From: Verrucomicrobiaceae bacterium
Lineage (GTDB): Bacteria > Verrucomicrobiota > Verrucomicrobiae > Verrucomicrobiales > Akkermansiaceae
Direction of reading: 5' to 3'
Assembly (NCBI GenBank): GCA_947372405.1
Contig: CANBTO010000328.1
Coordinates: 1-6,092 of the forward strand
DNA: 6,092 bases
Shown here piece by piece: positions 5,852 to 6,092 of this stretch. How positions within the stretch are numbered: the first letter of the stretch is position 1; each line of letters starts with the position of its first letter. The translations under genes were made by a program, and so were the position numbers. The notes below the pieces were generated by a model, which was not told the DNA's origin, did no database searches, and saw only the letters and a program-made list of their open reading frames with translations.

Positions 5852-6092
5852 GACGAGAAACCAGCACACTACTGCCCAAGCACGAGCGTCTCCTGACCGA
5901 GATGGGAGAAAATTTACGATTGGCGCGGCTGCGGCGAAAGCTGAGTGCCGAACAGGTCGCGGAGCGGGCGGGCGTCAGTCGCTCGACGCTCCATCTGATG
6001 GAAAATGGATCAGCAGGCACTTCGTTGGGCAAGCTCGTGCAGGTGTTGGCCGTGCTGGGACTGGAGCAAGATCTATCCGCAGTCGGTATCGA
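5848..6092 (+). CDS. XRE-family helix-turn-helix regulator, HipB-antitoxin-like (runs off the right edge)
   Basis: The open frame from ATG 5848 continues through base 6092 without a stop; 81 codons are visible. The helix-turn-helix spans about residues 22-54: NLRLARLRRKLSAEQVAERA, then GVSRSTLHLMENG with the recognition helix around SRSTLHLM. SLGKLVQVLAVLGLEQDL (59-76) follows. The combination 'ARLRRKLS', 'AGVSRSTL', 'ENG', 'SLGKLVQVLAVLGLE' is the typical look of HipB-like antitoxins, which dimerise on operator dyads and neutralise a HipA-type serine/threonine kinase toxin usually encoded immediately downstream. The toxin would lie beyond the window and is not seen. A second in-frame ATG at codon 19 would still keep the whole DNA-binding domain. 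It is divergent from the phage operon. Alternatively it is a lone phage or host repressor. Confidence 0.8.
   Translation, partial: MGRETSTLLPKHERLLTEMGENLRLARLRRKLSAEQVAERAGVSRSTLHLMENGSAGTSLGKLVQVLAVLGLEQDLSAVGI

Noticed and set aside
5712..6032. 106-codon open frame on the minus strand
   Set aside because: Antisense to the helix-turn-helix gene, which has clear domain sequence; it also would span the intergenic hairpin.
1..6092. CRISPR array, tRNA, rRNA, insertion-sequence ends or integrase
   Set aside because: No regularly spaced direct repeats, cloverleaf-like tRNA end, transposase or integrase sequence was seen in the window.

Overview
The window holds one leftward operon of tailed-phage genes, most likely an integrated prophage or a remnant of one, in a GC-rich Gram-negative bacterium. 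Verrucomicrobiota or a related phylum (Planctomycetota, Myxococcota) is my best guess. It rests mainly on the secreted glycine-rich protein at the left edge, which has a style I associate with those groups. It is an inference from protein style, not from a marker gene.

Layout, read in the direction of transcription from right to left on the minus strand: terminase small subunit (5100-5696), GpA-type terminase large subunit (3252-5072), a small membrane protein that looks like a holin with an added lipoprotein-like tail (2878-3255), an M15 zinc peptidase endolysin (2270-2881), a gpW-like head-tail connector (1984-2253) and a lambda-type portal protein (548-1987). The genes are packed tightly. 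Three junctions are 4-base stop/start overlaps (ATGA, GTGA, ATGA) and the other two gaps are 16 and 27 bases, so they are surely co-transcribed and translationally coupled. The terminase cuts the genome and pumps it through the portal, and the gpW-like protein would seal the portal towards the tail. The holin and endolysin would release particles. No capsid protease, scaffold, major capsid or tail gene is visible here.

Left of the portal, after 131 non-coding bases, lies the 5' end of a gene on the same strand (1-416, running off the window). It encodes a secreted protein with a signal peptide, a beta-rich segment and a Gly/Pro-rich stretch. It is not a recognisable head gene, which is notable because a capsid protease or capsid gene is expected after a lambda-type portal.

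On the right, a 151-base divergent intergenic region (5697-5847) separates the small terminase gene from a rightward gene for an XRE-type helix-turn-helix protein resembling HipB antitoxins (5848 to beyond 6092). The intergenic region carries a 14-base inverted repeat with two mismatches (5721-5766), a perfect Shine-Dalgarno sequence followed by only tiny reading frames, a TTGACA box and two small dyads near the start of the regulator gene.

The features most worth a second look are the placement of the lysis genes between terminase and connector, the apparent holin-lipoprotein fusion, the missing capsid gene and the hairpin in the divergent region.
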